A stretch of 6,700 bases of DNA. Origin: JBDTMC01 sp039934475. GTDB taxonomy: Bacteria; Acidobacteriota; Terriglobia; Bryobacterales; Bryobacteraceae. The DNA lies in NCBI GenBank assembly GCA_039934475.1, contig JBDTMC010000434.1:1-6700 (forward strand), in the 5' to 3' direction. The translations under genes and the position numbers were made by a program. Below the pieces are notes generated by a model. The model had not been told where the DNA came from and did not search any database. It saw nothing but the letters and a program-made list of their open reading frames with translations. Of the stretch, positions 6,260 to 6,700 are shown piece after piece. Numbering within the stretch: the stretch's first letter is position 1; each line of letters opens with the position of its first letter.

Positions 6260-6565
6260 GTGTCTGAACAACGCAAATCAAAACGCTTCGAGCTTAAGCT
6301 TCCTGTTGAACTAGTGAAGACAGGCTCAAAACCCATCATTGGCATGGGCGAGACGCGCAATCTCAGTTCTGGGGGAGTTCTGTTCGTCTCAGAAACCCAG
6401 GTTGAGGTTGGCTCTCCCATCGAGTACATCATCAGCCTTCCATCGAGTAGTGGACGGCTAGGTGAGATTCGCCTACGCTGTATGGGCAAAGTGCTCCGAC
6501 GCGAGGAAGCGATGCGCGCCGTCGCTGTCACCCTCGAGCGCTACGAATTCGTCCGCGCACGGTAA
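6260..6565 (+). CDS. Single-domain PilZ protein, probable c-di-GMP receptor
   Basis: This protein of 101 residues consists almost entirely of one PilZ domain. The two c-di-GMP-binding motifs are both present: R5-K-S-K-R9 (RxxxR) and N34-L-S36-S-G-G39 (D/NxSxxG), with the normal spacing through a beta strand (FELKLPVELV). The remainder (SPIEYIISLP, IRLRCMGKVLRREE, AVAVTLERYEF) gives the usual beta-barrel strands. There is no effector domain, so it would act through a partner; motility, pili or envelope targets are typical of the family but not shown here. GTG 6260 is the only start that keeps RxxxR, because an in-frame TAA lies six bases upstream. No ribosome-binding site is visible. Confidence 0.88.
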   Translation: MSEQRKSKRFELKLPVELVKTGSKPIIGMGETRNLSSGGVLFVSETQVEVGSPIEYIISLPSSSGRLGEIRLRCMGKVLRREEAMRAVAVTLERYEFVRAR

Positions 6566-6594
6566 ACCCGCTCGCGATGAAATTTCGCGTCCGC

Positions 6595-6624
6595 TTGTTT
6601 ATTCGCTTCGCCTTTCGGTACAGT
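6595..6624 (+). promoter_or_regulatory. Candidate promoter of the gene at the right edge
   Basis: TTGTTT (6595-6600) and TACAGT (6619-6624) are separated by 18 bp. The predicted start is near 6631, giving a leader of about 16 bases that contains AAAGG before ATG 6647. The -35 box matches consensus weakly. Confidence 0.35.
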
Positions 6625-6645
6625 AGCAAAGAAAAGGCGAAAGCG
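6604..6645. repeat. Long imperfect inverted repeat around the last promoter
   Basis: Left arm CGCTTCGCCTTT (6604-6615) pairs with AAAGGCG-A-AAGCG (6633-6645): 12 base pairs with one bulged A at 6640. The 17-base centre holds the candidate -10 box TACAGT, and the right arm holds the likely ribosome-binding purines. The layout fits an operator bound by a dimeric regulator, or an RNA hairpin hiding the ribosome-binding site if transcription starts upstream. Confidence 0.5.
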
Positions 6646-6646
6646 T

Positions 6647-6700
6647 ATGAACCTCACACTCGGTTTTACTGACCCCGAGCCTGGCGGTTTCGGACTGGCC
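6647..6700 (+). CDS. Start of an unrecognised gene (3' part beyond window)
   Basis: ATG 6647 opens a frame of 18 codons to the right edge, reading MNLTLGFTDPEPGGFGLA, with AAAGG about 10 bases upstream. The promoter-like region before it supports a real gene, but the fragment is too short to assign a family. Confidence 0.45.
   Translation, partial: MNLTLGFTDPEPGGFGLA

Overview
This window reads as ordinary, compact chromosome of a GC-rich Gram-negative bacterium. The best guess is an Acidobacteriota member of the Solibacter/Bryobacter type. The guess rests on a hopanoid gene, a secreted LolA-like protein of a kind common in that phylum, an Ala/Pro-rich tail on ribosomal protein L27, and a PilZ gene beside obg. 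This placement is inference from protein style; no rRNA is present. I see no IS element, phage gene, CRISPR array, tRNA or toxin-antitoxin pair.

Left part, minus strand. hpnJ (1413 down to the left edge, nearly complete) encodes the radical SAM enzyme linked to the cyclitol-ether head group of hopanoids. Behind it on the same strand lies a secreted LolA/MucB-like beta-sheet protein (2443-1553). The two are separated by 139 bp that carry a perfect 8-bp inverted repeat. The LolA-like gene has a conflict: its strongest ribosome-binding site lies about 55 codons upstream of a classical signal peptide.

Middle, plus strand. A divergent control region of about 105 bp leads to a small hot-dog thioesterase of the fluoroacetyl-CoA thioesterase (FlK) type (2549-2953). 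It keeps the Thr/Glu/His catalytic set but lacks the Phe gate. It is followed by an AI-2E-family (UPF0118) membrane permease (3060-4148).

Right part, plus strand. The classical rplU-rpmA-obg cluster follows. L21 and L27 are co-transcribed from a recognisable promoter, and a strong intrinsic terminator closes that unit before obg (5099-6148), an Obg GTPase involved in late 50S ribosome assembly. After obg come a stand-alone PilZ domain protein (6260-6565, probable c-di-GMP receptor) and the first 18 codons of an unrecognised gene (6647 to the right edge), whose promoter sits inside a long imperfect inverted repeat.

The main recurring oddity is translational. hpnJ, the LolA-like gene, rplU and rpmA have clear purine-rich ribosome-binding sites. 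The thioesterase, obg and PilZ genes have none. For the thioesterase and PilZ genes, a sigma70-like promoter lies so close that the transcript would begin at or within a few bases of the start codon. I did not find a convincing new multi-gene system; the findings are local oddities worth testing.
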